DNA of 64,000 bases, from assembly GCA_046733355.1 (NCBI GenBank), contig JBKPOZ010000009.1, forward strand, positions 1-64,000, given 5' to 3'. Below the pieces are notes generated by a model, which did not search any database, had not been told where the DNA came from, and was given only the letters and a program-made list of their open reading frames with translations. Source of the stretch: VAZQ01 sp046733355. GTDB taxonomy: Bacteria > Pseudomonadota > Alphaproteobacteria > Rhizobiales > Xanthobacteraceae. This document shows, one piece after another, positions 63,533-64,000 of this stretch (the first letter of the stretch is position 1; every line of letters starts with the position of its first letter). Made by a program: the position numbers and the translations under genes.

Positions 63533-64000
63533 GTGCCCGATCAGCCGTTCAATGTGCTGTTCCTTTGCACGGGCAATTCGGCCCGCTCGATCATGGCCGA
63601 AGCGATCTTGAACAGGCTGGGCGCGGGCAAATTCCGCGCCTACAGCGCGGGCAGTCAGCCGAAAGGGAAAGTACACCCCGAAACACTGCGGCTCCTGCAA
63701 AGCCTCAATTATGAGACGGCGGGCTTTCGTTCGAAGTCCTGGGCTGAGTTTGCGAAGCCGGGCGCGCCAGCACTCGATTTCATATTCACCGTTTGCGACA
63801 ACGCGGCGGGTGAAACCTGCCCGCTGTGGCCGGGCCAGCCAATGACGGCGCATTGGGGCATTCCCGACCCGGCGGGGGCCAAGGGCAGTGACGCAGAGGC
63901 TGCGCTTGCTTTCAAAGATGCGTACCGCATGCTCACCCACCGCATCGAGGCTTTCGCGTCACTGCCGCTGCGCTCGCTTGATAAAGCGAGCCTGCAAAAA
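63533..64000 (+). CDS. arsC: Arsenate reductase ArsC (LMW tyrosine phosphatase type), cut by window end
   Basis: 156 codons to the window edge without a stop. P-loop CTGNSARS (Cys12 to Arg18) at the N-terminus, the later cysteines Cys88 and Cys96 (FTVCDN, ETCPLW) and IPDPAG with the acid Asp. It reduces arsenate to arsenite with thioredoxin or glutaredoxin. The start is GTG 63533. It should be followed by an arsenite efflux gene (acr3/arsB) beyond the window. Confidence 0.92.
   Translation, partial: MPDQPFNVLFLCTGNSARSIMAEAILNRLGAGKFRAYSAGSQPKGKVHPETLRLLQSLNYETAGFRSKSWAEFAKPGAPALDFIFTVCDNAAGETCPLWPGQPMTAHWGIPDPAGAKGSDAEAALAFKDAYRMLTHRIEAFASLPLRSLDKASLQK

Overview
The window reads as chromosome of an alphaproteobacterium of the order Hyphomicrobiales (Rhizobiales), most like the Bradyrhizobiaceae/Xanthobacteraceae. 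The evidence is high G+C, the rpsD-grxD-bolA-purLQS-purC-DUF1476 and trmJ-icd-alaS-recA neighbourhoods, a eukaryotic-type NADP isocitrate dehydrogenase, a GTTC-N7-GTTC SOS box before recA, a TTAA-N7-TTAA (CtrA-type) site, and many dispersed palindromic repeats of the kinds that litter such genomes. I see no rRNA, tRNA or CRISPR array. The species cannot be named from this sequence.

Layout. 0.1-5 kb: housekeeping (rsmB-like, guaB, rlmE, ppx). 5.2-22.3 kb: a catabolic block. It holds two paralogous CO-dehydrogenase-like molybdenum hydroxylase large subunits, one set of FAD and 2Fe-2S subunits with a CoxG-like protein, a PcaB/fumarase-superfamily lyase with an abnormal catalytic loop, a two-component flavin hydroxylase (hpaB-hpaC), and a complete branched-chain-type ABC importer (livHMGF plus binding protein) with an extra membrane protein coupled to livF. 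This looks like uptake and ring or heteroatom hydroxylation of an aromatic or heterocyclic acid; the substrate is unknown and no regulator gene is present. 22-30 kb: mixed genes (ccdA, P1 peptidase, polysaccharide deacetylase, FAD amine oxidase, rpe, purB, murI). 30-37 kb: rpsD, grxD, bolA, ridA-like and the purine genes purL, purQ, purS, purC. 37-49 kb: ATPase zeta-subunit homologue, HpaI-type aldolase, a TrmJ methyltransferase fused to a degenerate DUF559 nuclease-like domain, icd, a nonsense-broken TctC binding protein with an amidohydrolase, alaS, an MTHFR-like protein and recA.

49-59 kb is repeat-rich: a frameshifted zinc-ribbon gene, a Cache-domain protein, YdcF, RraA-like, queC, an aldo/keto reductase, a cupredoxin plus FTR1 iron permease pair behind a possible Irr box, a membrane GGDEF/EAL protein and a second polysaccharide deacetylase behind a CtrA-type site. 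Repeat elements here supply stop codons and C-terminal residues to several genes.

59-64 kb is an accessory region with signs of transfer and decay. It has an AAC(3)-I-like acetyltransferase, an internally deleted ABC binding-protein pseudogene, a hicA-hicB pair whose toxin is frameshifted, a higA antitoxin that has lost higB, a possible recombinase scar, and then an arsenic operon (arsR-arsI-arsC). The arsR start codon lies inside a perfect 11-bp inverted repeat. arsC runs off the window end.
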